A stretch of 64,000 nucleotides of DNA from Gordonia neofelifaecis NRRL B-59395 (lineage in GTDB: Bacteria > Actinomycetota > Actinomycetes > Mycobacteriales > Mycobacteriaceae). The stretch lies in contig NZ_AEUD01000011.1 of the NCBI RefSeq assembly GCF_000192435.1, positions 1 through 64,000 on the forward strand, read 5' to 3'. Below are positions 15,676 to 24,964 of this stretch, in pieces; position 1 is the first letter of the stretch, and each line of letters starts with the position of its first letter. The translations under genes were made by a program, and so were the position numbers. The notes under the pieces were generated by a model. That model did not search any database and was not told where the DNA came from. It saw only the letters and a program-made list of their open reading frames with translations.

Positions 15676-17682
15676 ATGCCATCGGCCCGCAATGCCTTCG
15701 CCGCCAAGCGCCTTCACTTCGGAGAGACGGCCCTGATCCTCGTCACCGCGATGCTGTTCACGGCGGCGTCGGCCGCCGCGTCGTTCGCGACCAAGGTGCG
15801 GTGCACCACGCCGTCGGGCGGCGGCGCACGCGAATGGCTCTACGGCAGCCGCTACGACGTCGTCCCCTGCTACTCGGACCTGATGACGATGTGGCACGGC
15901 CGCGGCCTCGCCGACCACGTCTTCCCGTACGTGCACGGCGGCATCACCCCCGGCGGTCAGCTGTACGGCGGGGTCGTCGAGTATCCGGTGCTGTCGGGTC
16001 TGGTCATGTGGCTCAGCGGGCTGGGAGCGGACACGGACCGCGAGTTCCTCTGGCACAGCCTGCTGATCCTCGCGCCGTTCGCGTTCATCACCACCATCCT
16101 GCTGGCGCTGATGACCCGGTGGTGGGTGATGCTCTGGGCGGCGACGCCGCCGCTGATGCTCTACGCGCTGCACAACTGGGAGCTGCCGGTGGTGTGCGCC
16201 GCGGTGGCGGGTGTCGCGGTGATGGCGTGGGGAGGTTCGGCCGACCCCGTGACGGGACTACGACGCTGGTCCGTCCGCACGACCGCCGTGGTCGCGGCGA
16301 TCCCTCTCGGCATCGGCTTCTCGCTGAAGATCTATCCGGGTCTGTTCGTCCTGCCGCTGATGCTCTACGTGCTCACCCGCGGTGAGGCCACCGACCGCCG
16401 GCCGCGGGGCCTGGACTGGGTGGGCGCCGCGTACGTCGCCGTGTCGGCGGTCGTCACGGTCGCGGTCACCCAGGTGCCGTTCATGATCGCCGGCTACGAC
16501 GGATGGAAGGCCGCGATCGACTTCCAGAGCAAGCGCGAGGCGAACCTCTCCACCAACTCCATCTGGTACTGGGGCCTGCGTTTTCTCACCGGCGGCGAGA
16601 CGCCGACCTACACCGGCATCGTCGACATCGCCTCGCCCCTGCTGATCATCGGATCGTTCGCCGTCGCCTGCTGGCTCGGATGGCGGCGGTACCGCATCGA
16701 CGGCGTCTTCCCGTGGCTCGGGGTCAGCGCCGCCATGCTCGCCGGCTTCATGGTCTTCCACAAGGTCCACTCGCCGCAGTACACGCTGTGGATCCTGCCC
16801 TTCTTCCTGCTGCTGCGGATCCGCTGGTGGATCATCGCGCTCTATCTCGTGGGCGACGCGGTCCTCGACCTGACGATCTTCCACCTGCTGATGAACTACT
16901 CGGCGACCACCCGCGCATGGGTGACCGCCGGGGTGAACTTCGGCGTCTGGACGCACGCGGTGCTCCTGGTGGCGCTGATCTACCTCTTCGCGAACGTGCG
17001 GCCGAGAGAGCCGCTCGCGTCGTATCTGTCGGCGGGCATCCCGCCGCGCGGGCCGCTGACTCGGTTGGCCGACGCCGATGCCGCCGACGCTCGCCGATGG
17101 CTCGGCACCCCGACGCTGACGAACGACCACGTCACGCTCCGGCCCCTGGTCGTCGGCGATGCGGCAGCGCTGAGCCGGGTGCCCGGCGATCCGGAGTTGT
17201 ACCGGTGGACCGGCGAACTTCCGCGAGACACCCCCGCGGCCACCGCCTGGATCAGCGACGCCCTGCGCGATCCGCGCCGCATCCCGTTCGCGGTGATCGC
17301 CCCCGACGGCCGACTGGTCGGCACCACGAGCTTCTACGACGTCGACGCGTCGAATCGTTCGCTGGCGGTCGGATACACCTTCTACGGACCGGCGGCGATG
17401 GGCACGGCGATCAACCCCGCCGCCAAACTGCTCCTGTGCGAGTACGCGTTCACGGTGTGCGACGCGGTCCGCGTCGTGTGGCACACCCACGTGGAGAACG
17501 AGCGCTCGCGGGCGGCGATCAGCAAGCTGGGTGCACGGCCGGAGGGCGAGTTGCGCAAGCACCGCCGGTTCCAGGGAGGTTGGCGGACCACCGCGCAGTT
17601 CGCGATCGTCGACGACGACTGGCCCGCCTCGCGGGAACTGCTGGAGTCGCGGCTGGGCGCCGTCGGCTCACACGCCGGGTAG
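15676..17682 (+). CDS. GT87-like membrane protein fused to a GNAT acetyltransferase
   Basis: 668 residues. The first 450 or so form a polytopic membrane protein of the DUF2029/GT87 mannosyltransferase-like type: TM1 at about 17-38, a first loop with RYDVVPCYSDLMTMWHGRGL, the segment EYPVLSGLVMWLSG, then about 10 more membrane helices. From about 480 the protein is a RimJ/RimL-type GNAT domain (VTLRPLVVGDAAALSRVPGD, VGYTFYGPAAMGTAINPAAK, VENERSRAAISKLGAR). GT87 enzymes use polyprenyl-phosphate mannose for envelope glycans; the GNAT domain could acylate a glycan or protein. It is transcribed divergently from rpsF and its end overlaps the convergent GT87 gene by 15 bases. Confidence 0.85.
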   Translation: MPSARNAFAAKRLHFGETALILVTAMLFTAASAAASFATKVRCTTPSGGGAREWLYGSRYDVVPCYSDLMTMWHGRGLADHVFPYVHGGITPGGQLYGGVVEYPVLSGLVMWLSGLGADTDREFLWHSLLILAPFAFITTILLALMTRWWVMLWAATPPLMLYALHNWELPVVCAAVAGVAVMAWGGSADPVTGLRRWSVRTTAVVAAIPLGIGFSLKIYPGLFVLPLMLYVLTRGEATDRRPRGLDWVGAAYVAVSAVVTVAVTQVPFMIAGYDGWKAAIDFQSKREANLSTNSIWYWGLRFLTGGETPTYTGIVDIASPLLIIGSFAVACWLGWRRYRIDGVFPWLGVSAAMLAGFMVFHKVHSPQYTLWILPFFLLLRIRWWIIALYLVGDAVLDLTIFHLLMNYSATTRAWVTAGVNFGVWTHAVLLVALIYLFANVRPREPLASYLSAGIPPRGPLTRLADADAADARRWLGTPTLTNDHVTLRPLVVGDAAALSRVPGDPELYRWTGELPRDTPAATAWISDALRDPRRIPFAVIAPDGRLVGTTSFYDVDASNRSLAVGYTFYGPAAMGTAINPAAKLLLCEYAFTVCDAVRVVWHTHVENERSRAAISKLGARPEGELRKHRRFQGGWRTTAQFAIVDDDWPASRELLESRLGAVGSHAG

Positions 17683-19176
17683 GTCGGCGGCGGGCTCCCG
17701 CGCGACCGGCGACCGCATCAACCGACCGCCGGTCGGCTCCTCGTCGTCGGAGCGGACCAGCTGCCACACGACCACCGCACACAGACCGACCAGAACGGCG
17801 CCCCGCAACGTGTTGACCGCGTAGAAGAACTCCGCGGGCAGCCACTTGCGGCTCGGGTCGACGAACAGTCCCATCCGGGGAATCCAGACGAGGGCGTCGA
17901 AGGTCATCCAGGCCAGGACGGCGCCCGGGTAGGGCACGGCGAGCACCGCCAGCGGGACCAGCCACAACGACGCCTGCGGGGTCCATTCCTTGCCGAAGAG
18001 CAGGAAGCCGGCCACCAGCAGGAACATCAATTGCGCGATGGTCGGCTCGGTGGTCGCGCGCAGGCCGATGTAGACCACCGCGGCGATCACCGCCACCAGC
18101 AGCAACAAGACGATCCCGTTGAGCAGCGGAGTCGACGGATTCCATCCGGTGGCCAGGGAGATCAGTCGATACAGGGTGTCCGGTTCGACGCCGCGGTCGT
18201 GCCAGGCGCGATACGGCTGGGTCCAGCCCGACGGGTACAGGACCAGCAGCGGAAGGTTGACCACAAGCCAGCTCGCTACCGCCGTGAGCGCGACGATCGC
18301 GCAGTCGCGCAGTCGCCGCTGTCGTACACAGATGACGGCGACCGCGGGCAGCAACAGGACCGGATACACCGCGGCGGCGGCTCCGAGTCCGGCGAACACT
18401 CCGGTCCACCCGGGCCGATCGCGCGTCCAGCACAGCATCGCGACGGCGAGCATCGCGATAGCCAGGACGTCCGTCGCGGTGAACGCGTGGACGAAGACCA
18501 GCGGCGAGAGCGCCATCAGCGCACCCAGCCACAGTCGGCGCCGGTCCGTCATCATGGTCGCCCACACCGCGATCAGCCAGAACAACGACAGGAGCAGCGC
18601 GCTGATGTTGAAGTAGTTGACGACGTCGAGCGTCTTGGGCAGTCCCAGCGTGTCGGCGACCCACGCCCATCCGCGGGCGGCCTGCGCGCTGACGTACATG
18701 AGCAGACCGCTCAGCGCGGGTTCGGAGAGATAGGCCTTGGCCTGACCGCCGGTGCCGTCCGACTGCATCCAGAACGTGCGATACGGGAACGCTCCCCCCG
18801 CGAGGTCCGCGGGCGTCAGCTTGTCCTGCTCGTAGGAGGCGACCAGGTCCGAGTAGCACAGGCCGACGAACTGACGCTGGTTGTCCCAGTTCAGCCGCAC
18901 CTGTCCCGGCGCATCCGCGACGGGCGCCTGCTGGATGCATCCGGCCTTGCCGAACCATCCGATCGACAGCCCGACCAGGGCCAGGAGCAGCACGACGCGC
19001 ACCGGCGTCCACGACCGGCTCCGGCCCAGCGCGGCGTGGATGCCGACCGGCCCGCCGACCGAATCGCTCGCGGCGGCCAACTGCGGGCTCGCCCACGACG
19101 GCAGGACGCGGTCGGTCTCCACGCGCAGATCATCTGCGAGCGGCTCCGGCGAGTCCCACGTCGGCTGGTCGGTCAC
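17668..19176 (-). CDS. GT87-like membrane protein (Rv0051 type)
   Basis: 502 residues with about 10-12 membrane helices after a cytosolic N-terminus (TM1 at about 58-76). The first loop has VGLCYSDLVASYEQDKL and a later one YLSEPALSGLLMYVS, paralleling CYSDL and PVLSGL in the adjacent gene, so the two are distant paralogues of the DUF2029/GT87 group. Its GTG start overlaps the stop of ponA1 by one base (TAGTG), so it is translationally coupled to the peptidoglycan synthase, as Rv0050-Rv0051 are neighbours in M. tuberculosis. Probably an envelope glycosyltransferase; the acceptor is unknown. Confidence 0.85.
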   Translation of the reverse strand: MTDQPTWDSPEPLADDLRVETDRVLPSWASPQLAAASDSVGGPVGIHAALGRSRSWTPVRVVLLLALVGLSIGWFGKAGCIQQAPVADAPGQVRLNWDNQRQFVGLCYSDLVASYEQDKLTPADLAGGAFPYRTFWMQSDGTGGQAKAYLSEPALSGLLMYVSAQAARGWAWVADTLGLPKTLDVVNYFNISALLLSLFWLIAVWATMMTDRRRLWLGALMALSPLVFVHAFTATDVLAIAMLAVAMLCWTRDRPGWTGVFAGLGAAAAVYPVLLLPAVAVICVRQRRLRDCAIVALTAVASWLVVNLPLLVLYPSGWTQPYRAWHDRGVEPDTLYRLISLATGWNPSTPLLNGIVLLLLVAVIAAVVYIGLRATTEPTIAQLMFLLVAGFLLFGKEWTPQASLWLVPLAVLAVPYPGAVLAWMTFDALVWIPRMGLFVDPSRKWLPAEFFYAVNTLRGAVLVGLCAVVVWQLVRSDDEEPTGGRLMRSPVAREPAADLPGV

Positions 19177-21419
19177 TACGTCGTCGGCACCGGTGCTGCC
19201 GGAGCGAGCTGGTCAGTGGGGTTCCGGCCGCGGTAGTTGCCGTTGCCGTTGCCGTTCTCGGTTCCGTTGCCCGGACCGGTTCCGGTGCCGTCGCCGGTCG
19301 TGCCCGGCTCCTCGGTCGGCGTCTGCTGATCACCGCCGATCGGGATCGTCACACCGGGGGCGATGACGACGTCGCCGTTCTCGTTCTGTCCGGGCAGTCG
19401 CGGGCGCTGACGCTCGCGAGTGGTCTGCGTCTCGGTCGGCGTGTAGGTGGTGGGCGGCGGCTCGTAGGGAACGCCGGCCTGTCCACCGACAGCCTCCGGC
19501 GTCGGGAACTGCTCGATCGGCACGCCGTCGAGCGCTCCGTCCATCGACGCCTTCCAGATCTGCGCGGGCAGGCCGCTGCCGTAGACCGAGCCGCCCGAGT
19601 AGGTCCGCAGCGGCGCGCCCTTGTCCGTGCCGACCCAGGTCGCCGTCGACAGCTGCGGCGTGTAGCCGGCCATCCAGGCGTCCTTGTTGTAGCCGGTGTC
19701 GCCCAGCTGTGCGGTACCGGTCTTCGACGCCGACGGACGCGGTCCGTAGGTCGGGTCGTAGAGCGAGTTGCCGTTCGAGTAGGCCGCGATCGGCATCATC
19801 GCCGACGTCACGTTGTCCGCGACGGCTTCGGAGACGACCCGCTTGCCCTTGTCCTTCTGGCGCTCGAAGAGCACGTCACCGGTCGACGTCTCGACCTTCT
19901 CGACGAAGTACGGGTCGCGGTGGATGCCGGACGCCGCCAGCGTCGCGTAGGCCGACGCCATGTCGAGCACGCGCGACGGGTACTGACCCAGGACGACGCC
20001 GCCCTCGCTGTGCCCGTTCTTCTCCTGCAGGGTGTGCTGGATGTCGCCGAAGCTCTCGGCGATGCCGAGCCGGTGCGCGGTGTCGGCCACCGCGTCGGCC
20101 TGACCGTTCAGGTCCATCATCAGCCGGTAGAAGACGGTGTTCAGCGACATCTTCAGCGCGGTCGCCAGGTTGCAGCTGCCGCAGCTCTCGCCGTCGGAGT
20201 TCTCGACGACCAGACCGCCCGGCGCCTCGTACGGCGCGGAGCTGTAGTACTTCGACAGCGGGATGTCCTGTTCGAGGGCCGCGACCAGCGCGAAGACCTT
20301 GAAGATCGAACCGGTCTGCAGGCCCGCCGAGGCGTAGTCCCATCCCTGGCCGTCCTCGCCGCCGTAGTAGCCCTTGACGCCACCGGTCGCCGGATCCACC
20401 GAGACGGATGCGGTTCGGAGGTTGTTCGGCTCACCGTCGAGCTTGTTCCGCGCGGCGGAGACCAGGGACTTCTGGACCTTCGGGTCGATCGAGGTGGTGA
20501 TCTTGAGACCCGAGGTCTGGACCTGCTGCTCGGTGATCCCGAGCTTCTCGAGCTCGGCCATCACCTGGCGCTTGATCAGGCCGTTCGGCCCTTCCTTGCT
20601 CTCGGTGGTGTCGGTCGACACCTTGGCGACCTTCGGGAACTTCTGCGCGTCGCGGTCGGACTTGCTGAGCGCACCGATGGCGACCATGCCGTCGAGCACG
20701 TAGTTCCAGCGGCTGACCGCCAGGTCGGGGTTCACGGCCGGATCGTAGATCGACGGACCGCGGATGATGCCCGCAAGGAGCGCCGATTCGGACGGCGTCA
20801 GCTTCTTGAGTGGCTTGTTGTAGTACGCCTTGGCCGCCGCGTCGACGCCGTACGCGCCACGACCGAAGTAGATCGTGTTCAGGTACGCCGCCATGATCTC
20901 TTCCTTGGTCCACTGGCGGGACATCTTGGTCGCGATCGCGAGTTCCTTGAACTTGCGCTTGTAGCTGACCTCGTCGCCGACGATGGCGTTCTTGACGTAC
21001 TGCTGCGTGATGGTCGAGCCACCGCCGGTGCCCGACTTGCCGAACGCCTTGCCGAGGGCCGCGCGGCTGAAGCCCGAGGTGGAGAAGCCGGCGTTGGAGT
21101 CGAAGTCACGATCCTCGGCGGCCTTGACCGCGCTGATCATCGACTGCGGGATGTCCTCGTACTTGACGTCGGTGCGGTTGCCCTCGGGGGGGACGATCTT
21201 GGCGATCGTTCCGCCCTTGCTGTCGGTGATGGTCGCCACCTGGTTCTGCTTGATGTCGCCAGGGGACGGCACGTCGACCGTCAGGTAGGTGAACAGGAAT
21301 GCCACCACCAGGAAGACGGCGACCAGCGGCACTGCCCCGGCGAGGACTCCCAGCGTCCACGCTGAGGCCTTCACCGTTGTCGATTTCCCCGACGTCGCAG
21401 CACCTTTACTGCTGGTCAT
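19176..21419 (-). CDS. ponA1: Bifunctional penicillin-binding protein (class A PBP)
   Basis: 747 residues: TM anchor at about 22-50, GT51 transglycosylase (about 75-260) with AAEDRDFDSN, GGGSTITQQYVKN and KEEIMAAYLNTIYFGRGAYG, then the transpeptidase (about 340-650) with SIFK (the SxxK serine), SLN and SKTGTAQ (the KTG box). A disordered tail follows, rich in Pro, Thr and Gly-Asn. It polymerises and cross-links peptidoglycan at the membrane. Context (DUF5318 upstream, GT87 downstream, ribosomal block next) matches ponA1/Rv0050. Confidence 0.95.
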   Translation of the reverse strand: MTSSKGAATSGKSTTVKASAWTLGVLAGAVPLVAVFLVVAFLFTYLTVDVPSPGDIKQNQVATITDSKGGTIAKIVPPEGNRTDVKYEDIPQSMISAVKAAEDRDFDSNAGFSTSGFSRAALGKAFGKSGTGGGSTITQQYVKNAIVGDEVSYKRKFKELAIATKMSRQWTKEEIMAAYLNTIYFGRGAYGVDAAAKAYYNKPLKKLTPSESALLAGIIRGPSIYDPAVNPDLAVSRWNYVLDGMVAIGALSKSDRDAQKFPKVAKVSTDTTESKEGPNGLIKRQVMAELEKLGITEQQVQTSGLKITTSIDPKVQKSLVSAARNKLDGEPNNLRTASVSVDPATGGVKGYYGGEDGQGWDYASAGLQTGSIFKVFALVAALEQDIPLSKYYSSAPYEAPGGLVVENSDGESCGSCNLATALKMSLNTVFYRLMMDLNGQADAVADTAHRLGIAESFGDIQHTLQEKNGHSEGGVVLGQYPSRVLDMASAYATLAASGIHRDPYFVEKVETSTGDVLFERQKDKGKRVVSEAVADNVTSAMMPIAAYSNGNSLYDPTYGPRPSASKTGTAQLGDTGYNKDAWMAGYTPQLSTATWVGTDKGAPLRTYSGGSVYGSGLPAQIWKASMDGALDGVPIEQFPTPEAVGGQAGVPYEPPPTTYTPTETQTTRERQRPRLPGQNENGDVVIAPGVTIPIGGDQQTPTEEPGTTGDGTGTGPGNGTENGNGNGNYRGRNPTDQLAPAAPVPTT

Positions 21420-21507
21420 CGCTCACCCACTTCTCTGCGCTGTTTGCGCGGACGAAATTTACACTCTCAACTGTGACGTATGGCTGCGGTAGCGCCAACT
21501 CGTCACA

Positions 21508-21933
21508 TCACTTGGCGACCCGGCGGCGCCGTCGTCCGGCGCCCTCGGGCAATCCGGCAACGTACGACTGCACCAGATAGTTCCAGCGGCAGGTCCGGCA
21601 GACTTCCACGACGTGAACCGTGAACTCGCCCGCCCCGCCGTCGAGGGCCTCGATCTCGGCGGCTGAACGCGCCGAGCCATGGACCCTCCCCAGGTGCTCT
21701 CCGAACACCCAGGAAACCAGTGTGACCTGCTCTTTTCGGCAGACAGGGCACACCTGGTCGGTCGGCTTCCCGTGGAACTTCGCCGCCCGCAGGAGGTAGG
21801 GGTCGGCGTCGCACACCTGGGACAGAGCGGTTCCGCCCGTCCGCACGCGAGCCAGGCACTCGCGTCGCGCGAGTGCGTAGTCCACGATCTGCCGGTGCAC
21901 GGTCACCAGCGTAGACGGGCTCCCTGAGGACAC
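21508..21933 (-). CDS. DUF5318 family protein
   Basis: 141 residues, of the DUF5318 family found in Mycobacteriales beside ponA1 (Rv0049-like). Two CxxC pairs (QVCPVCRKEQV and VCRTCRWNY) suggest a zinc-ribbon fold, and the C-terminus ends in a basic GRRRRRVAK. No catalytic motif is visible and the function is unknown. It reads toward ponA1 with an 88-base gap and shares a divergent promoter region with padR. Confidence 0.82.
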   Translation of the reverse strand: MSSGSPSTLVTVHRQIVDYALARRECLARVRTGGTALSQVCDADPYLLRAAKFHGKPTDQVCPVCRKEQVTLVSWVFGEHLGRVHGSARSAAEIEALDGGAGEFTVHVVEVCRTCRWNYLVQSYVAGLPEGAGRRRRRVAK

Positions 21934-21986
21934 GCCGTGTGATGCAAATCAACCAGACGACGTACTCGCAAGTTCGGAGTAAGTTA

Positions 21987-21999
21987 TATCGATGCGATA
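21987..21999. promoter_or_regulatory. Short palindrome in the DUF5318/padR divergent promoter
   Basis: TATCG-ATG-CGATA, a perfect inverted repeat in an AT-rich patch 50 bases before the padR start and 54 bases before the DUF5318 start. Its position fits an autoregulatory PadR operator, inferred only. Confidence 0.35.
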
Positions 22000-22049
22000 C
22001 ATTGATTGCTGCATCAGCGCGCGATAACAGGTCGAAAGGGGGTCGCGGC

Positions 22050-22703
22050 ATGCTCGAAATGGCGATTCTCGGCCTTCTCCTCGAATCGCCCATGCACGGG
22101 TACGAGCTGCGGAAGCGGCTCACCGGGCTGCTCGGAGCGTTCCGCGCCTTCTCGTACGGCTCGCTGTATCCGACGCTTCGACGCATGCAGACCGACGGTC
22201 TGATCGCCGAGGACGAGCCCGACACCTTCACCGGCGCCAAGGTCCGGCGGGCGCGCCGCGTCTACCGGCTCACCACCGCCGGTGAGGAACGCTTCTCCGA
22301 ACTGGTCGCGGACACCGGACCGCAGAACTACACGGACGACGGCTTCGGGGTGCACCTGGCGTTCTTCAGCCGGACGCCCGCGGTCGCCCGGATGCGCATC
22401 CTCGAAGGTCGCCGACGCCAAGTCGAGGAGCGTCGCGAGGGACTCCGCGATCTGCTGGGCCGCACCACGCGGACCAACGACCACTACACCCGCCAGATGC
22501 ACGAGCTCAGTCTGGAGACCTCCGAACGCGAGGTCCAGTGGCTCAACAAGTTGATCGCCGACGAGGCCTCCGGCGCCGTCGGCTCCACAGATTTTCGACG
22601 CGCGGCGCCGGACTCGGCCCCGCAAGACGAAGTAGGTAAGAACTCGGCGGCACAGCAATCCGCCGTACCGCTGCAACAAGAAGGAGATCCCGACCATGGG
22701 TGA
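22050..22703 (+). CDS. PadR-family transcriptional regulator
   Basis: 217 residues from ATG 22050, chosen because GAAAGGGGG precedes it and the PadR domain starts there ([20 protein letters not shown]). The winged helix continues with [17 protein letters not shown] and [14 protein letters not shown]; a C-terminal coiled dimerisation helix spans about 100-175, then a low-complexity tail. It ends 8 bases inside the ino1 frame, so both are in one transcript, as Rv0047c-Rv0046c are adjacent in M. tuberculosis. It probably regulates its own operon including inositol synthesis. Confidence 0.9.
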   Translation: MLEMAILGLLLESPMHGYELRKRLTGLLGAFRAFSYGSLYPTLRRMQTDGLIAEDEPDTFTGAKVRRARRVYRLTTAGEERFSELVADTGPQNYTDDGFGVHLAFFSRTPAVARMRILEGRRRQVEERREGLRDLLGRTTRTNDHYTRQMHELSLETSEREVQWLNKLIADEASGAVGSTDFRRAAPDSAPQDEVGKNSAAQQSAVPLQQEGDPDHG

Positions 22704-23790
22704 AACCAACAAAGTGCGCGTGGCCATCGTTGGCGTGGGTAACTGCGCCTCATCCTTGGTTCAGGGCGTTCACTACTACCGCGACGCCGATGAGAACTCG
22801 ACCGTCCCCGGCCTGATGCACGTCAAGTTCGGCGACTACCACGTCCGCGACGTCGAGTTCGTCGCCGCGTTCGACGTCGACGCCAAGAAGGTCGGCTTCG
22901 ACCTCTCCGAGGCGATCGTCAACAGCGAGAACAACACCATCAAGATCGCCGACGTGCCCCCGATGAACGTCACCGTTCAGCGCGGCCACACCCTCGACGG
23001 TCTGGGCAAGTACTACCGCGAGACGATCACCGAGGCCGACGGCGAAGGCGTCGACATCGTGAAGACCCTCAAGGACAACCAGGTCGACGTCCTCGTCAGC
23101 TACCTGCCGGTCGGCTCGGAGCAGGCTGACAAGTTCTACGCGCAGTGCGCCATCGACGCGGGCGTCGCCTTCGTCAACGCACTCCCCGTGTTCATCGCCT
23201 CCGACCCCGAGTGGGCCGAGAAGTTCCGCGCCGCGGGCGTCCCGATCGTCGGCGACGACATCAAGAGCCAGGTCGGCGCCACCATCACCCACCGTGTGAT
23301 GGCGAAGCTGTTCGAGGATCGCGGCGTCGAGCTGGACCGCACGTACCAGCTGAACGTCGGCGGCAACATGGACTTCAAGAACATGCTCGAGCGCGAGCGT
23401 CTGGAGTCGAAGAAGGTCTCGAAGACCCAGGCCGTCACGTCGATCCTCGACGGCCCGCTGGCCGGCAAGGTCTACGACAAGAACGTCCACATCGGCCCGT
23501 CGGACTACGTCCAGTGGCTCGACGACCGCAAGTGGGCCTACGTCCGCCTCGAGGGCCGTGCCTTCGGCGACGCCCCGCTGAACCTCGAGTACAAGCTCGA
23601 GGTCTGGGACTCGCCGAACTCGGCAGGCATCATCATCGACGCCGTCCGCGCCGCGAAGATCGCCAAGGACCGCGGCCTCGGCGGCCCGATCCTCCCGGCC
23701 TCGGCCTACCTGATGAAGAGCCCGCCGGAGCAGATCGCCGACGACAAGGCGCGCGCTCAGCTCGAGGCGTTCATCATCGGCGCCGAGTAG
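22696..23790 (+). CDS. ino1: Inositol-3-phosphate synthase
   Basis: 364 residues. The Rossmann motif [20 protein letters not shown] binds [32 protein letters not shown] and [12 protein letters not shown] are the conserved active-site segments of the bacterial enzyme. It converts glucose-6-phosphate to 1D-myo-inositol-3-phosphate, the first step toward phosphatidylinositol, mannosylated lipids and mycothiol. AAGGAG precedes its ATG inside the padR 3' end. A strong terminator follows. Confidence 0.97.
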   Translation: MGETNKVRVAIVGVGNCASSLVQGVHYYRDADENSTVPGLMHVKFGDYHVRDVEFVAAFDVDAKKVGFDLSEAIVNSENNTIKIADVPPMNVTVQRGHTLDGLGKYYRETITEADGEGVDIVKTLKDNQVDVLVSYLPVGSEQADKFYAQCAIDAGVAFVNALPVFIASDPEWAEKFRAAGVPIVGDDIKSQVGATITHRVMAKLFEDRGVELDRTYQLNVGGNMDFKNMLERERLESKKVSKTQAVTSILDGPLAGKVYDKNVHIGPSDYVQWLDDRKWAYVRLEGRAFGDAPLNLEYKLEVWDSPNSAGIIIDAVRAAKIAKDRGLGGPILPASAYLMKSPPEQIADDKARAQLEAFIIGAE

Positions 23791-23809
23791 AAACCCAACT
23801 GATCGACCG

Positions 23810-23843
23810 GAGGCCCGGATCACCGCATGGTGATCCGGGCCTC
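23810..23843 (+). terminator. Terminator after ino1
   Basis: A perfect 15-base stem (GAGGCCCGGATCACC and its complement) with a GCAT loop, 20 bases after the ino1 stop. It separates the padR-ino1 unit from the TerC-like gene starting at 23880. Confidence 0.88.
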
Positions 23844-23879
23844 CGTTGCTTTCGCGGTCTTGCCCCTAGAATCAGCGTG

Positions 23880-24935
23880 GTGACCCTCCGCGTCTTCGGA
23901 ATGTCGTTCGTCGTCTCGATCGCCGCCCTCATCGCGGCGTTCCTCTACGGCGGAACCACGGCGATGGTCCTGACCCTGATCCTCGGCGTTCTCGAGGTGT
24001 CCCTCTCGTTCGACAACGCCGTCATCAACGCCACCGTGCTCGCGCGGATGAGCGAGTTCTGGCAGAAGATGTTCCTCACTGTCGGTGTGATCATCGCGGT
24101 CTTCGGCATGCGTCTGTTGTTCCCCCTCATGATCGTCTGGGTCACGGCGGGGCTGAACCCGGTCGACGCCCTCGACCTCGCCCTCAATCCCCCGACGGAC
24201 GGATCGCCGACCTACGAGAGCATCGTGACCGCGGCCCACCCGCAGATCGCGTCGTTCGGCGGCATGTTCCTGCTGATGCTGTTCCTCGGCTTCCTGTTCG
24301 AGGACAGGGAGCTCACCTGGCTGTCGTGGATCGAGCGTCCGCTGCAGCGGGCCGGCAAGCTCCGCGGGATCTCGGTGGTCGTCGCGCTGTCGCTGCTCGT
24401 GCTCACCGCGACGTACATCGCCCCGGACGACGAGACCTCGACGGTGATGATCTCGGGAGCACTCGGGCTGATCACCTACATCGTGGTCAACGGCTTCGGG
24501 GAGTTGTTCCACGTCGAAGAGGAGTCGAGTGGCGGACCGTCCGGACTGGTCAAGGCGACCGGCCGCGCAGGCTTCTTCCTGTTCCTCTATCTGGAGGTGC
24601 TCGACGCGTCGTTCTCGTTCGACGGCGTCATCGGGGCATTCGCGATCACGGCCGACCCGATCATCATCGCGCTCGGCCTCGGACTGATCGGCGCGATGTT
24701 CGTCCGATCGATCACCATCTATCTGGTCCACCGGGGCACTCTGTCCGAGTATGTATTCCTCGAGCACGGCGCGCACTGGGCGATCGGCGCACTCGCCCTG
24801 ATCCTGCTGTACTCGCTCGGCACCGATGTACCGGAGCTGGTCACCGGACTGACCGGTCTGTGCTTCATCCTCGCCGCACTCGCGACGAGCCTCTGGTATC
24901 GCAGACAGCACGTGGTCGACGACGTGCACATCTGA
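23880..24935 (+). CDS. DUF475 / TerC-like integral membrane protein
   Basis: 351 residues from GTG 23880 (another GTG directly upstream at 23877). About 9 membrane helices. The two TerC-superfamily motifs are present: VSLSFDNAVINATVLARM and DASFSFDGVIGAFAIT, each with the membrane-embedded acidic residue. TerC-like proteins are linked to metal handling and tellurite resistance; DUF475 members are poorly characterised. A long frame beginning inside ino1 is an artefact of open GC-rich sequence. Confidence 0.85.
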   Translation: MTLRVFGMSFVVSIAALIAAFLYGGTTAMVLTLILGVLEVSLSFDNAVINATVLARMSEFWQKMFLTVGVIIAVFGMRLLFPLMIVWVTAGLNPVDALDLALNPPTDGSPTYESIVTAAHPQIASFGGMFLLMLFLGFLFEDRELTWLSWIERPLQRAGKLRGISVVVALSLLVLTATYIAPDDETSTVMISGALGLITYIVVNGFGELFHVEEESSGGPSGLVKATGRAGFFLFLYLEVLDASFSFDGVIGAFAITADPIIIALGLGLIGAMFVRSITIYLVHRGTLSEYVFLEHGAHWAIGALALILLYSLGTDVPELVTGLTGLCFILAALATSLWYRRQHVVDDVHI

Positions 24936-24964
24936 CGTAATCGACCCCCGCCTAGAATCAGGCG

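Noticed and set aside
16258-17562. 434-codon minus frame opposite the GT87-GNAT gene
   Set aside because: Shadow; the plus strand has clear GT87 and GNAT motifs throughout.
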